Both the position numbers and the translations under genes were made by a program. Source: CAIKMD01 sp963740675 (GTDB lineage: Bacteria > Pseudomonadota > Alphaproteobacteria > ATCC43930 > CGMCC-115725). From it: 64,000 nt of DNA. Location: contig CAVUFS010000011.1 of the NCBI GenBank assembly GCA_963740675.1, positions 124,001 through 188,000 on the forward strand. The letters are read 5' to 3'. Under the pieces are notes generated by a model. The model made no database searches. It was not told the DNA's origin and saw only the letters and a program-made list of their open reading frames with translations. Of this stretch, positions 18,212 through 26,535 are shown in pieces; position 1 is the first letter of the stretch; each line of letters opens with the position of its first letter.

Positions 18212-19120
18212 ATGGACGGTATGAACACCCGGGACAGAGATTTCGGGGCGCGCATTCTCATGTGCGCGCCCAAGCATTTCGATGTCAGCTACACGATCAA
18301 TCCGTGGATGGATCCGGCCGAGTGGTTGCGCGGGGCGGATAGCCTTGGCCTCGCCGCGCGTCGCGAATGGAAGCGGCTCAAGCAGAAATTGAACCAGCTC
18401 GGTGCGACGATCGAGCTCGTCCCGCCGGTGAAAGGCCTGCCCGATCTCGTCTTCACAGCGAACGCGGCGGTGGTGATGGATGGCATCGCACTGGTCGCGA
18501 GTTTCCGTTACCTCGAGCGCCAGCCCGAGGCGGAACATTATGAGCGCAGCTTCCGCGAGCTGTGGGCGCGCGGCGTGATCGATGCGGTGCGGCCGATGCC
18601 CGAGGGCGTGACCCTCGAAGGCGCGGGCGACTGCGTCTGGGATCCGGCGCGGCAGATGTTCTGGACGGGCTATGGCCCGCGCTCCGATAAGGATGCCGCG
18701 CGCGTCGTCGCCGAGACCTATGGCGTCGAGGCGCTGCCGCTCGAGCTGGTCAATCCGAGCTTCTATCACATGGACACGGCACTGGCGCCGCTGCCGCGCG
18801 GCGAGGTGATGTATGTGCCCTCAGCTTTCTCGGAAGAGGGGCTGCGCCAGTTCTATGAACGCGTCGCCCCCGAGCAGCGCATCCCGCTCAGCGACAAGGA
18901 CGCCGCGGTCTTCGCCGCCAATGCGGTGAAGCTCGGCGACAATATCGTCATGTCGTCCTGCAGCACGGCGCTACGCCGGCGTTTGGAGGAAGCGGGCTAC
19001 CGGGTTCATCCGACGTCGCTCAGCACCTATCACCGCAGCGGCGGCTCGGCTTTCTGCCTGACCTTGCGGCTCGACCAGCGCGCCGCCGCCCGCTCCGCGG
19101 CGCTGCGCCAGGTCTCGTAA
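18212..19120 (+). CDS. Guanidino-group hydrolase, probable arginine dihydrolase or dimethylarginine hydrolase
   Basis: A 302-residue member of the amidinotransferase/guanidine-modifying superfamily (pentein fold). Active-site pieces: FTANA at 81-85 with N84, E136 and D140 in LEGAGD, H186 in NPSFYHMDTAL, and C282 near the end in GGSAFCLTL. ATG 18212 has GGAGAGGG about ten bases upstream. Members convert arginine or methylarginines to citrulline; the cyanobacterial ArgZ/AgrE branch goes on to ornithine with release of two ammonia and CO2. The FTANA asparagine and the neighbouring rocD favour an ornithine-forming enzyme, giving arginine to ornithine to glutamate semialdehyde. This assignment is inference; a DDAH or citrulline hydrolase is possible. 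Confidence 0.75.
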   Translation: MDGMNTRDRDFGARILMCAPKHFDVSYTINPWMDPAEWLRGADSLGLAARREWKRLKQKLNQLGATIELVPPVKGLPDLVFTANAAVVMDGIALVASFRYLERQPEAEHYERSFRELWARGVIDAVRPMPEGVTLEGAGDCVWDPARQMFWTGYGPRSDKDAARVVAETYGVEALPLELVNPSFYHMDTALAPLPRGEVMYVPSAFSEEGLRQFYERVAPEQRIPLSDKDAAVFAANAVKLGDNIVMSSCSTALRRRLEEAGYRVHPTSLSTYHRSGGSAFCLTLRLDQRAAARSAALRQVS

Positions 19121-19140
19121 GCACCAAGCGTCGGGAGGCT

Positions 19141-19175
19141 GAAGCGGCGCGAGACTTTGTGTCTCGCGCCGCTTC
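19141..19175. terminator. Perfect 15-bp hairpin, two-way terminator
   Basis: GAAGCGGCGCGAGAC, loop TTTGT, GTCTCGCGCCGCTTC. The stem is perfect and ends at the stop codon of the convergent gene on the minus strand. There is no long T-run on either side. It serves the convergent pair ending at 19120 and 19176 and is not a member of the CGTCAT repeat family. Confidence 0.75.
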
Positions 19176-20207
19176 TCATTTCTGAAATACTGGCATCACT
19201 TCCGAGGCGAAGAGGCGCAGCGAGCGCGAGGCATCTTCGGGCTGCATGTTGCCGAACATGAACGAGCCGATGAAGTAATTGATGCCAAGCTCATCGATCT
19301 GACGCGCGATCTCCTCGCGCACCGTCTTCGGCGAACCATAGATGACGTTGCGTTGCTTGATCGCATCCTCGAAGGTTTCCGGCGTCGAGCGGGTGAAGCC
19401 GGGATATTCCTTGTTCTCGCGACGGAGCTTGGTCAGGCTGTTGTGATGCTGCTCGCGAAAGATCGCACCGTGACGCCGCGCCTCTTCATCGGTGTCGGCG
19501 ACGAAGATTTGACGATGCACGCCGATGGCGACGCCTCCGGGAAATTCCGGCTTCGGCGTCGGAATCCCCCTCGCCATGGAAAGCCCTTCTTTAAACGCGG
19601 CGATATTTGTCTGCGCCGTCTTGACCGAACCTAGCGTGGCAAAGTGATAGCCCTGCTCTCCGGCCCAACGCGAGCTGCCGGCATTTGATGCCGCATACCA
19701 CACCGCAGGATGAGGCGACTGCAGCGGCTTCAGCTCCATCGGCACGTCTTTGTAGGTGAAATACTTGCCTTCATAGGTGAGGCGGTCATGCGTCAGCCCT
19801 TCGAGAACCGCCGACAGCGCATCCTGGAAGATCGCGCGCGACTCCTCATAGCTGACATTGTGATAGTTGAGCTCGAAAGGCGAGACGCCGCGGCCGACGC
19901 CGAATTCGAAACGGCCGTGCGACAGGTGATCGAGGAGCGCGACCTCCTCGATCAGACGCAACGGCGAATAGAGCGTCAGCAGATAGACAAGCGGACCAAG
20001 CCGTATCTTCTTCGTCGCACGCGCAGCCGCCGCGAGGAACAGCCCCGGAACCGGCACCATATTGATCGGCGAGGCATGATGCTCGGCGACGTGGTAGCAG
20101 TAGAAGCCGAGTTCCTCCGCGAGCGCGATATAACGAATGCGCTCGTCGAGCTGCTGCGCCAGCGGCCGATCATTGCGGTCGACGTGATCGAAAATCCCGA
20201 ATTGCAT
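19176..20207 (-). CDS. Luciferase-like (LLM class) flavin-dependent oxidoreductase
   Basis: A 343-residue bacterial luciferase-fold protein. The N-terminus MQFGIFDHVDRND, then YCYHVAEHHASP near 40 and RIRLGPLVYLLTLY-like sequence near 75-90, are standard LLM marks, as is GRFEFGVGRG near 110. ATG 20207 with GAGGGG just upstream is chosen over the GTG five codons earlier. These enzymes use reduced FMN or F420 with O2 to open or oxygenate a substrate. It is monocistronic, convergent with the guanidino hydrolase, and its 5' end is followed immediately upstream by the GIY-YIG cassette. Substrate unknown. Confidence 0.8.
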   Translation of the reverse strand: MQFGIFDHVDRNDRPLAQQLDERIRYIALAEELGFYCYHVAEHHASPINMVPVPGLFLAAAARATKKIRLGPLVYLLTLYSPLRLIEEVALLDHLSHGRFEFGVGRGVSPFELNYHNVSYEESRAIFQDALSAVLEGLTHDRLTYEGKYFTYKDVPMELKPLQSPHPAVWYAASNAGSSRWAGEQGYHFATLGSVKTAQTNIAAFKEGLSMARGIPTPKPEFPGGVAIGVHRQIFVADTDEEARRHGAIFREQHHNSLTKLRRENKEYPGFTRSTPETFEDAIKQRNVIYGSPKTVREEIARQIDELGINYFIGSFMFGNMQPEDASRSLRLFASEVMPVFQK

Positions 20208-20231
20208 GAACCCCTCACCCACCCCTTATTT

Positions 20232-20264
20232 CGTCACTCGCGGGCTTGTCCCGCGGGTCCATGG
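20232..20264. repeat. Left inverted copy bounding the GIY-YIG cassette
   Basis: A 33-base unit starting CGTCACTCGCGGG and ending CCATGG, with the internal palindrome CGCGGG-CTTGT-CCCGCG. It is the inverse of the unit at 20567-20599 with few mismatches and stops three bases before the nuclease stop codon. Confidence 0.85.
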
Positions 20265-20266
20265 TA

Positions 20267-20557
20267 TCAAGCCAATTTCGCATAAAGATCGTCCCAGTCC
20301 GGGTTTTGTGCGACAACCGCGTTGATCTTCCACGCCCGCGGCCAGTGTTTCATCGTCTTCTCGCGTTGAATGGCGGTTTGAATGTCCTCGTATCGCTCGA
20401 CAAAGACAAGGCGCTTCAGCCCGTGGAGCTTCGTAAACCCTTCGATTGCGCCTTCGCGATGTTCAAAAGCGCGTCGCGCAATATCGCTGGTCACGCCAAT
20501 GTAGAGCGTCCCGCGTGGCTTGTTGGTCACGATGTAAACCCAACCGCCTTTTTCCAT
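20267..20557 (-). CDS. Small GIY-YIG nuclease inside a palindrome-bounded cassette
   Basis: A 96-residue single-domain GIY-YIG protein of the COG2827/UvrC-N-terminal-like type. Catalytic features: Y8 in WVYIV, Y19-I-G in LYIGVTSD, the R28/R29 pair, H33, E66 in IQREKTMKHW and N79. That is the whole nuclease module with no added DNA-binding domain. The gene fills the space between two inverted 33-base repeats: three bases from the left one and nine from the right one. Many alphaproteobacteria carry several such genes; their role is not established. The position suggests it nicks or cuts at the repeats and that gene plus repeats move together. No ribosome site stands out, and expression may start from within the repeat. 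Confidence 0.88.
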   Translation of the reverse strand: MEKGGWVYIVTNKPRGTLYIGVTSDIARRAFEHREGAIEGFTKLHGLKRLVFVERYEDIQTAIQREKTMKHWPRAWKINAVVAQNPDWDDLYAKLA

Positions 20558-20566
20558 GTATTCGCC

Positions 20567-20599
20567 CCATGGACCCGCGGAACAAGTCCGCGGGTGACG
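20567..20599. repeat. Right inverted copy bounding the GIY-YIG cassette
   Basis: A 33-base unit starting CCATGGACCCGCGG and ending GGGTGACG, the inverse of 20232-20264. The nuclease gene starts nine bases away, and the CapA-like gene ends at 20607. Confidence 0.85.
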
Positions 20600-20606
20600 A
20601 CAAAAA

Positions 20607-21971
20607 TTAGATAAGCTTTATCGCTGCAACATCGTCCTCAACCACGAATTTCGTCCCATACCGCTCCGACAACCGCTTCACCCGCTCAAGGATCGTCGCC
20701 GCCTTCTCACCTTCCGCCAACATCGGCCGGCCGCGCTGTGCGCGGGTTCGGCCGTGGCCGAGATCGAGCGGATGGAGATCGAGCTGCGCCAGCTTGCCGC
20801 CGCGGAAATCGCAAGCGGCGGCGATGCCATGCCAATATTCCGGCGAGGCCGGGAAGCCGCGCGTCTCGTTGCCGGTGCGCGCATCGAGGAAATCGGTCGG
20901 CGTCGCTTTCTCGTCGAGGCCGAAGCGTTGATAGGACTCCGCCGGAAAGACCGGCACGTTGTCGTTCTGGAAAATAAAATTGCCGAGGCTGTAGAGGATC
21001 GGGCGATCCTTATAGACCTCGACGCCGAGCGTCAGATGCGGCCCGTGACACGCGACGACATCGGCACCGGCATCGATCGCCGCATGCGCGACATCGGTGA
21101 CGAAAGACGCGGCTTCTTCCATGCCGACATTGGTCTTGGCCGCGAGTGCGCCACCTTGGCCGTATTCGTGATTGTGCAGAGAGAAGATCACGAAATCCGC
21201 CTGGCGCTTGGCTTCGCGGATCCAACGCAGATTGCCGTCGAGATCGGTTTGCTTGGCTTTGGTCGTGACCGAGTAGCCCTGGCCGCGCAGGAATCGCTGG
21301 CCGAGGAAGGTGAGCGCATCGGCGCTGTCTTCCGGCGCTTCCGCTGCGCTGAAGAACATCGCGCGCTGGCGCGTGCGCGCTTGGCTGAGACCGAGACCTT
21401 CGCTCGCTTTCGCAAGCGCGGCGAAGGTCGCGTCGTCAACCGTATAGCTGACCGCGAAATCGAGCGGATTGATGCCCGGCCGGCCAAGCGCGTCCGGCCG
21501 CTGATCGGCGGCGCGCGTCCAATGCGGATAGAAGGTCGTCGCCGCGATCAGCGCGACGCGGCCGGCAGCGGTATCCAGATACGCGGGCTTGCGCGCCTCG
21601 GCGAGATTGGCGCCGGCGCCGGCATGTGGAATTCCGGCGCGGCGCAAATGCGCCAGCATCGCCATCAGCCCGTCATCGCCATAATCGGTCGCGTGGTTGT
21701 TGGCGCAGGACAGCAGCTTCAGCCCCATCCATTGCAACTCGCCCAGGAGTGCCGGCGGCGTCGACATCGGTGTGCCCTGCGTCAGGCTGGGCGTGCCTTC
21801 CTGCGGCTCGCGCACCGTGGTCTCGAGATTGGCGAAAGCGGCGTCGGCGCCGCGGATGAGATCGAGCAACGCGGTGTAGCGCGGCTCGTCGAAGGGTTTG
21901 AGGCTACGCGCCGGCATGGCATCGCCCGCCAGCAACAACCGGATAGTGCGTTCCTCCGCGCGATAGATCAT
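20607..21971 (-). CDS. CapA-family metallophosphatase-like protein
   Basis: A 454-residue protein of the CapA/PGA_cap family, which has a calcineurin-like metallophosphatase fold. Motifs: LLAGDAMPAR at 13-22, ANLETTV near 47, SCANNHATDYGDDG near 87-100, FSLHNHEYGQ near 265 and VVACHGPHLTLGVEVY near 305. CapA takes part in poly-gamma-glutamate capsule formation, but this copy has no signal peptide or membrane anchor and no capB/capC beside it, so a catabolic or unknown role is likely. It is divergent from the cyclase gene at 22052. Full length for the family. Confidence 0.78.
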   Translation of the reverse strand: MIYRAEERTIRLLLAGDAMPARSLKPFDEPRYTALLDLIRGADAAFANLETTVREPQEGTPSLTQGTPMSTPPALLGELQWMGLKLLSCANNHATDYGDDGLMAMLAHLRRAGIPHAGAGANLAEARKPAYLDTAAGRVALIAATTFYPHWTRAADQRPDALGRPGINPLDFAVSYTVDDATFAALAKASEGLGLSQARTRQRAMFFSAAEAPEDSADALTFLGQRFLRGQGYSVTTKAKQTDLDGNLRWIREAKRQADFVIFSLHNHEYGQGGALAAKTNVGMEEAASFVTDVAHAAIDAGADVVACHGPHLTLGVEVYKDRPILYSLGNFIFQNDNVPVFPAESYQRFGLDEKATPTDFLDARTGNETRGFPASPEYWHGIAAACDFRGGKLAQLDLHPLDLGHGRTRAQRGRPMLAEGEKAATILERVKRLSERYGTKFVVEDDVAAIKLI

Positions 21972-22051
21972 GGCCGCCCCTTTTGCCCTGTGCCCCAGTC
22001 TAATATGATCGCGTCAACGAAGAAATGCGGCGGCAGGAAGCGAGGCGAGCC

Positions 22052-22828
22052 ATGACGCGGAAGATCGTCGATCTCTCGATGCATCTCGAAAACGACGTGC
22101 CCTCCGATCCGCCCGGCTATGAGCCGAAGATCGAGTATTACCGGCACAAGGAAACCGCCGGCGATGTGGTGAAATTCTTTCCCGGGCTCAAGGAAGAAGA
22201 TCTGCCGAACGGCGAAGGCTGGGCGATCGAATGGATTCGCCTGATGACGCATAACGGCACGCATCTCGACGCGCCCTATCATTTCCATTCGACGATGAAC
22301 AAAGGCGAGCGCGCGATCGCGATCGACGAAGTGCCGCTCGATTGGTGCATGCAGCCGGGTGTGAAGCTCGATTTCCGCCATCTGCCGGATGGCTATGTGG
22401 TGCAGGCGAAGGATGTCGAAGCCGAGCTGAAACGCATCGGCCATACGCTGAAACCGCTGGAGATCGTTGTCGTCAACACGCGCGCCGGCACGGCCTATGG
22501 CCAACGCGATTACGTCGCCGCTGGTTGCGGCATAGGCCGCGAGGCGACGCTGTACCTGTTGGAGCGCGGCGTGCGGCTGACCGGCACCGACGCCTGGAGC
22601 TGGGACGCGCCTTTCGTGCACACCAAAGACAAATACGCGACGTCGCATGACGCCGGCCTGATCTGGGAAGGCCACAAGGCCGGGCGCGATATCGGCTATT
22701 GCCACCTCGAGAAGCTGCACAATCTCGAAGTGCTGCCGGCCGATGGTTACACGATCGCCTGTTTCCCGGTGAAGATCCGCGGCGCCTCCGCTGGCTGGAC
22801 ACGCGCTGTCGCCATCTTCGATCAATAA
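22052..22828 (+). CDS. Cyclase-family (kynurenine formamidase-like) metal hydrolase
   Basis: A 258-residue protein of the cyclase family (Pfam PF04199). The metal motif HNGTHLDAPYHF is near residues 68-79, and the C-terminal block contains GYCHLEKLHNLE and the usual IRGASAGWTRAVAIF ending. ATG 22052 follows AAGCGAGG. Members hydrolyse formamide, isatin or related cyclic amide bonds. The flavin hydroxylase gene begins five bases after the stop, so the pair acts together, as hydrolase and ring hydroxylase do in tryptophan- or isatin-like pathways. The substrate is not determined. Confidence 0.8.
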   Translation: MTRKIVDLSMHLENDVPSDPPGYEPKIEYYRHKETAGDVVKFFPGLKEEDLPNGEGWAIEWIRLMTHNGTHLDAPYHFHSTMNKGERAIAIDEVPLDWCMQPGVKLDFRHLPDGYVVQAKDVEAELKRIGHTLKPLEIVVVNTRAGTAYGQRDYVAAGCGIGREATLYLLERGVRLTGTDAWSWDAPFVHTKDKYATSHDAGLIWEGHKAGRDIGYCHLEKLHNLEVLPADGYTIACFPVKIRGASAGWTRAVAIFDQ

Positions 22829-22833
22829 GCAAG

Positions 22834-24021
22834 ATGGCGACGAAACCGAAAATCCTCATCATCGGGGCCGGCATCGGCGGCCTCACCGCCGCGCTCGCGC
22901 TGTTGCGCCGCGGCTATCCGGTACAGGTCTTCGAACTGGCCCCGGCGCTCAGCGAGCTTGGCGCCGGTATCCAGGTCGCGGCCAATGGCTCGCGCGTCCT
23001 GCGCGAGCTCGGCCTCGGCGACGAGCTCGACCGCATCGGCATCATGGCCGGCAAGGTCGATCTGCGTGTCTGGAATAGCGACGAGCGCTGGCGCATGCAG
23101 GATCACAGCACAGCCGCCGCGAAGTACGGCTCGCCGCATTACACGATGCATCGCGCCGATCTGCAGGAGATGCTGCGCCAGGCGGTACTGCGCACCGACC
23201 CGAATGCAATCAAGCTCGGCATGCGCTGCGTCGGTTTCGAAGCTTCGGCCAAAGGCGTTACCGCCGCCTTCGAGAATGGCGAGCGCATCAGCGGCGATGC
23301 GCTGATCGGCGCCGATGGTATTCATTCCGTGGTGCGCCAGACTCTGTTCGGCGCCGACAAGGCCGAATTCACCGGCTTCATGGCCTGGCGCGGCCTCTGC
23401 CCGAAGGACAAGCTGCCGCCGGCCCTCATGCGCCATGGCGGCTGGATCGCGCCCGCCTCACACATCATGCATTACCCGGTGCGCAAGGGCGCGATGCTCA
23501 ACGTCATCGCCGTGGTCGAGCGCGGCGATTGGCAGAAAGAATCGTGGTACGACCGCGGCACGCATGAGGAATGGATCGCCGATTTCCCCGGCTGGCACGA
23601 GGATGCGCGCGCGATGATCGCCTCGACCGCCGAGCCGTTCAAATGGGCGCTGATGGTGCATTGGCCGCTCGAACGCTGGAGCGTCGGCAATGCCACACTC
23701 CTCGGCGATGCGTGCCATTCGACCTTGCCCTTCCTGGCACAAGGCGGGTCGATGTCGATCGAGGACGGCTATGTGCTGGCGCGCTGCCTCGACAAATTCG
23801 ACGACATCGAGACCGCGCTCAAGCGGTATGAAACGGCGCGCGTCGAACGCACCAAGCATATCGTCCTCGCCGCCGTCGACCAGAAAGACCGTCTGCATGG
23901 CGACGCGCTGAAGAACACCAACACCGCCCAGCAGCACATCGACGAGAAATGGACGCCGGAGCGCATGGCCGCGCTTTACGACGGCATCTACGGCTACAAC
24001 GCAATAACCGTGGCTATTTAG
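22834..24021 (+). CDS. FAD-dependent aromatic-ring hydroxylase (salicylate/3-hydroxybenzoate hydroxylase-like)
   Basis: A 395-residue class A flavin monooxygenase. Motifs: ILIIGAGIGGLTAALALLRR at the N-terminus, LIGADGIHSVVR near 155, and LLGDACHSTLPFLAQGGSM near 285, which is the second FAD/ribityl motif. ATG 22834 gives the standard family start. It would hydroxylate a phenolic acid using NAD(P)H and O2; salicylate 1-hydroxylase and 3-hydroxybenzoate 6-hydroxylase are the nearest characterised types. It is the second intact-fold hydroxylase of this family in the window; the other, at 3302, is frameshifted. Confidence 0.85.
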   Translation: MATKPKILIIGAGIGGLTAALALLRRGYPVQVFELAPALSELGAGIQVAANGSRVLRELGLGDELDRIGIMAGKVDLRVWNSDERWRMQDHSTAAAKYGSPHYTMHRADLQEMLRQAVLRTDPNAIKLGMRCVGFEASAKGVTAAFENGERISGDALIGADGIHSVVRQTLFGADKAEFTGFMAWRGLCPKDKLPPALMRHGGWIAPASHIMHYPVRKGAMLNVIAVVERGDWQKESWYDRGTHEEWIADFPGWHEDARAMIASTAEPFKWALMVHWPLERWSVGNATLLGDACHSTLPFLAQGGSMSIEDGYVLARCLDKFDDIETALKRYETARVERTKHIVLAAVDQKDRLHGDALKNTNTAQQHIDEKWTPERMAALYDGIYGYNAITVAI

Positions 24022-24041
24022 AGCGACACGCTTTCATTATT

Positions 24042-24121
24042 CGTCATGGCCGGGCTTGTCCCGGCCATGACGAATATTTCCCGAAAAGACGTGGATGCCC
24101 GGAACAAGTCCGGGCATGACG
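24042..24121. repeat. Compound palindromic repeat, CGTCATGGCCGGG type
   Basis: The left arm, from CGTCATGGCCGGG to CCGGCCATGACG, is a complete palindrome by itself. A 16-base spacer and a second palindrome, ACGTGGATGCCCGG to CCGGGCATGACG, follow. It lies between convergent genes ending at 24021 and 24141. Confidence 0.85.
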
Positions 24122-24140
24122 AGTAAATAAAGTGCGACTT

Positions 24141-25187
24141 CTATGCCGCCGGCTCTTTCGAGCCCGCAGCATGCAGCTCAAGGATACGTCGCACCAATTC
24201 AGGCTTACGCTGGCGCGCAATGCCGCATTCGGTCGCGATGCCGAAATTCTTCGCATAGCGTGACGCAGCTTCGGCGCGTTTCTTGAGGCCGTCGACACCG
24301 TCATCGGCATGCACGATGCCGAGATAGAGCTCGGTCGCGGGTGACAACTTCAGCCCCGCCAGTGGCTTGAAATACGCATCGTCGCTGCGCGAGATCGGCA
24401 CCGGCATGTGAATCCAGGCGATCGGATGTTTGACCGATTGCGCCAGCGCATTGGCGATCTCGACCAGCTTCGTTGCATCGACCGGATCAACGAAGTGCTT
24501 GGCGTCGAGATCGCCGTAGCAGAGATGGAAGCCGAGTTCGACATCGCCCGGCACGGCATCGCCGAGCCGCGTCAGCCGCGCCAGGATATCGGCATGGGAG
24601 GTACCTTCTTTCGGATAGCGCGAGGCGAGCTGGCCGTCCCAGATCACCATTTCGATGCACACATCCCACTGGATCGAGAGATCCTTGTGCGGGATCGCGG
24701 CACAGATGCGGTCGACCTCGGCGAGCATCGCCTTTTCGTAGGCGGGCTCAATCGCGGCAATGTCGTTCGTCATACAGAACGGCACGATCACCGCCATCGG
24801 CGTTGGCAGGCTGACCTGGAAACGCGTGCCCGGCGCCAGCTCGCCCCGAGAGCGCGCGGCCAGGAAATCCTGATAGGAGGCGCGCGCTTCGCGGGCATAG
24901 CCGAGTTCGCCGAAATGGATGTCCTCGGTTTTGACGCCGTCGGCGAGGCGCAGCTTCGGGAACATCCCGGCCTGACCAAGCGAGACCGGATCGATCTGCA
25001 GATAGGCATTCGCCCGTAACAAGGGATATTGCCAGCTGATCCACAGCCGCCGGCCGCCGGGCTCGCCATCGGGACAGCGTTTCAGCCGCCGGCCGAGCAA
25101 CGTGCCGGCGGTCTGGAATACTTCCTCGACGGTATCGAGGGCGATGCTGCCAACGAGGTGAACATGTTCGGGAATGGACGTCGCCAT
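24141..25187 (-). CDS. MetE/UROD-fold protein, cobalamin-independent methyltransferase-like
   Basis: A 348-residue TIM-barrel protein resembling the C-terminal catalytic half of cobalamin-independent methionine synthase. Zinc-ligand positions appear kept: FHLCYGD near residue 215 matches the HxCY site of MetE, and TECGIARQ near 325 matches the last Cys block (PDCG). The opening HVHLVGSI resembles the MetE/UROD start. The MetE N-terminal half is absent. The family includes archaeal core-MetE and many uncharacterised proteins in catabolic clusters, so methyl transfer from a methoxy or methylated substrate is a reasonable hypothesis. It is alone on its strand, divergent from the 25342 monooxygenase. 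Confidence 0.6.
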   Translation of the reverse strand: MATSIPEHVHLVGSIALDTVEEVFQTAGTLLGRRLKRCPDGEPGGRRLWISWQYPLLRANAYLQIDPVSLGQAGMFPKLRLADGVKTEDIHFGELGYAREARASYQDFLAARSRGELAPGTRFQVSLPTPMAVIVPFCMTNDIAAIEPAYEKAMLAEVDRICAAIPHKDLSIQWDVCIEMVIWDGQLASRYPKEGTSHADILARLTRLGDAVPGDVELGFHLCYGDLDAKHFVDPVDATKLVEIANALAQSVKHPIAWIHMPVPISRSDDAYFKPLAGLKLSPATELYLGIVHADDGVDGLKKRAEAASRYAKNFGIATECGIARQRKPELVRRILELHAAGSKEPAA

Positions 25188-25241
25188 GGTTTCCTCCCCG
25201 CGAAATTTGGATACATTCTAAACCGTACGGGTGCGCCGCGC

Positions 25242-25291
25242 CACGGAACAACCTCGCGGGTCGTCCCATGGATTGGCCCCATGGATTGCCG
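25242..25291. repeat. Degenerate fragment of the CGTCAC/CCATGG repeat
   Basis: ACGGAACAACCTCGCGGG followed by CCCATGGATTG and a second CCATGGATTGCC resembles parts of the copy at 27550-27609, with the palindromes eroded. It lies in the divergent region between the MetE-like and monooxygenase genes. Confidence 0.4.
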
Positions 25292-25341
25292 AGTGGGATT
25301 CTGTTAGGAATTCACCGTTACATGACAACAATCGAGCTCCC

Positions 25342-26535
25342 ATGCCGACGATCACCCACGCTGAAGCCCTAGCCCGCGCCAAGAAAGTTGGCGAGGTCTG
25401 CAAGGCTAATGCTGTCGCCACCGAGAAGCTGCGCCATCTGCCGTCCGAAAACGTGCAGGCGATGGTCGAATCCGATCTGATCGGCCTCATCATTCCGAAG
25501 GATCGCGGCGGTTACGGCATCGATAGCTGGATGGATGTCGCCGACGTCGTCACCGAAGTCGGCCGGCATTGCGGTTCTAGCGGCTGGTGCTTCGATCTCT
25601 TGATCCAACATCACTGGGTCTTCGGTACCTTCCCGTCCGAATGCCAGGATTACGTCTACAAGCAGCATTCGCGACCGAAGATCGGCACCTCCTTCATGCC
25701 GGGGGCCAAGGTCACGCGCGCACCGGGCGGTTTCCAAGTCAGCGGCGAATGGAGCTTCTCGTCCGGCATCGATCATTCGGATTGGGCAATCCTCGGCGGC
25801 GTCGTGCCGCCAGCCGATGGCGCTGGGGCTCCGGATGTCCGCTTCTTCCTGTTCGGTCCCGGCGAATTCAAAGTGAAAGACAATTGGTACGCCGTCGGCC
25901 TCAAAGGCTCGGGCAGCAACAACGTCGTCGTCAACGATGTCTTCGTGCGCGAGGAATTCACAGTGCGAGCCGCCGACTTCGCGGCCGGCACCGGCCCCGG
26001 GACCAAGACCAACACCGGCGTGATGTTCCGCGAGCCGGGTTATGTCGCCTTCCCCTTCGGCATTTTCTGTCCACTGATTGCGATCGCGCGCGGCGCGCTC
26101 GATTGCTTTACCGATTTCGCCAAGACCCGCGCCGCGTCTCAGGTGCGCGATCCAATGCTGCAGTTGCTCAACACGCAGCACTCAATTGGCGAAGCGGCGG
26201 CGGAGATCGATGCCGCTTATCTGCTCGCCAAGGACAATGATGAGAAGCTGCGCAACGGCTTGCCGAACAAGGAAGCCGACATGCAGGCGATCAAGCGCAA
26301 CTTCACCCTCGCCTCGCGGCTCGCCATGCGCGGCGTCGATCGCTTGTTCGAGGCGTCGGGCGCGCGCGGCGTGATCGAGAACAATCCGATCCAGCGTTTC
26401 TGGCGCGACGTTCACGCCGCCGGCAATCACGTCGCCTGGGGTGTCGACACGGCCTATGTTAATGCCGGCGCCTTTGCGATGGGCATGCCGCCGGTCGGCG
26501 CGCAAGGCATTCCGGCGCCGAAGGGTGGTCACTGA
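25342..26535 (+). CDS. Acyl-CoA-dehydrogenase-fold flavin monooxygenase (two-component oxygenase subunit)
   Basis: A 397-residue protein of the acyl-CoA dehydrogenase superfamily, of the group that acts as the oxygenase of two-component flavin monooxygenases (HsaA, GraA and similar). Features: GLIIPKDRGGYGIDSWMD near 52-69, HCGSSGWCFDL near 82, and VSGEWSFSSGIDHSDWAILG near 133-152. True dehydrogenases would have a catalytic Glu in an acyl-CoA context that I do not see. ATG 25342 is preferred over an earlier in-frame ATG at 25231. Its stop overlaps the ATG of the decarboxylase gene by one base, so the two are coupled. The flavin reductase partner is not in the neighbourhood. Confidence 0.78.
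   Translation: MPTITHAEALARAKKVGEVCKANAVATEKLRHLPSENVQAMVESDLIGLIIPKDRGGYGIDSWMDVADVVTEVGRHCGSSGWCFDLLIQHHWVFGTFPSECQDYVYKQHSRPKIGTSFMPGAKVTRAPGGFQVSGEWSFSSGIDHSDWAILGGVVPPADGAGAPDVRFFLFGPGEFKVKDNWYAVGLKGSGSNNVVVNDVFVREEFTVRAADFAAGTGPGTKTNTGVMFREPGYVAFPFGIFCPLIAIARGALDCFTDFAKTRAASQVRDPMLQLLNTQHSIGEAAAEIDAAYLLAKDNDEKLRNGLPNKEADMQAIKRNFTLASRLAMRGVDRLFEASGARGVIENNPIQRFWRDVHAAGNHVAWGVDTAYVNAGAFAMGMPPVGAQGIPAPKGGH

Noticed and set aside
20607..21971. Capsule (poly-gamma-glutamate) synthesis locus
   Set aside because: The CapA-like protein lacks an export signal and there are no capB, capC or capE genes nearby.
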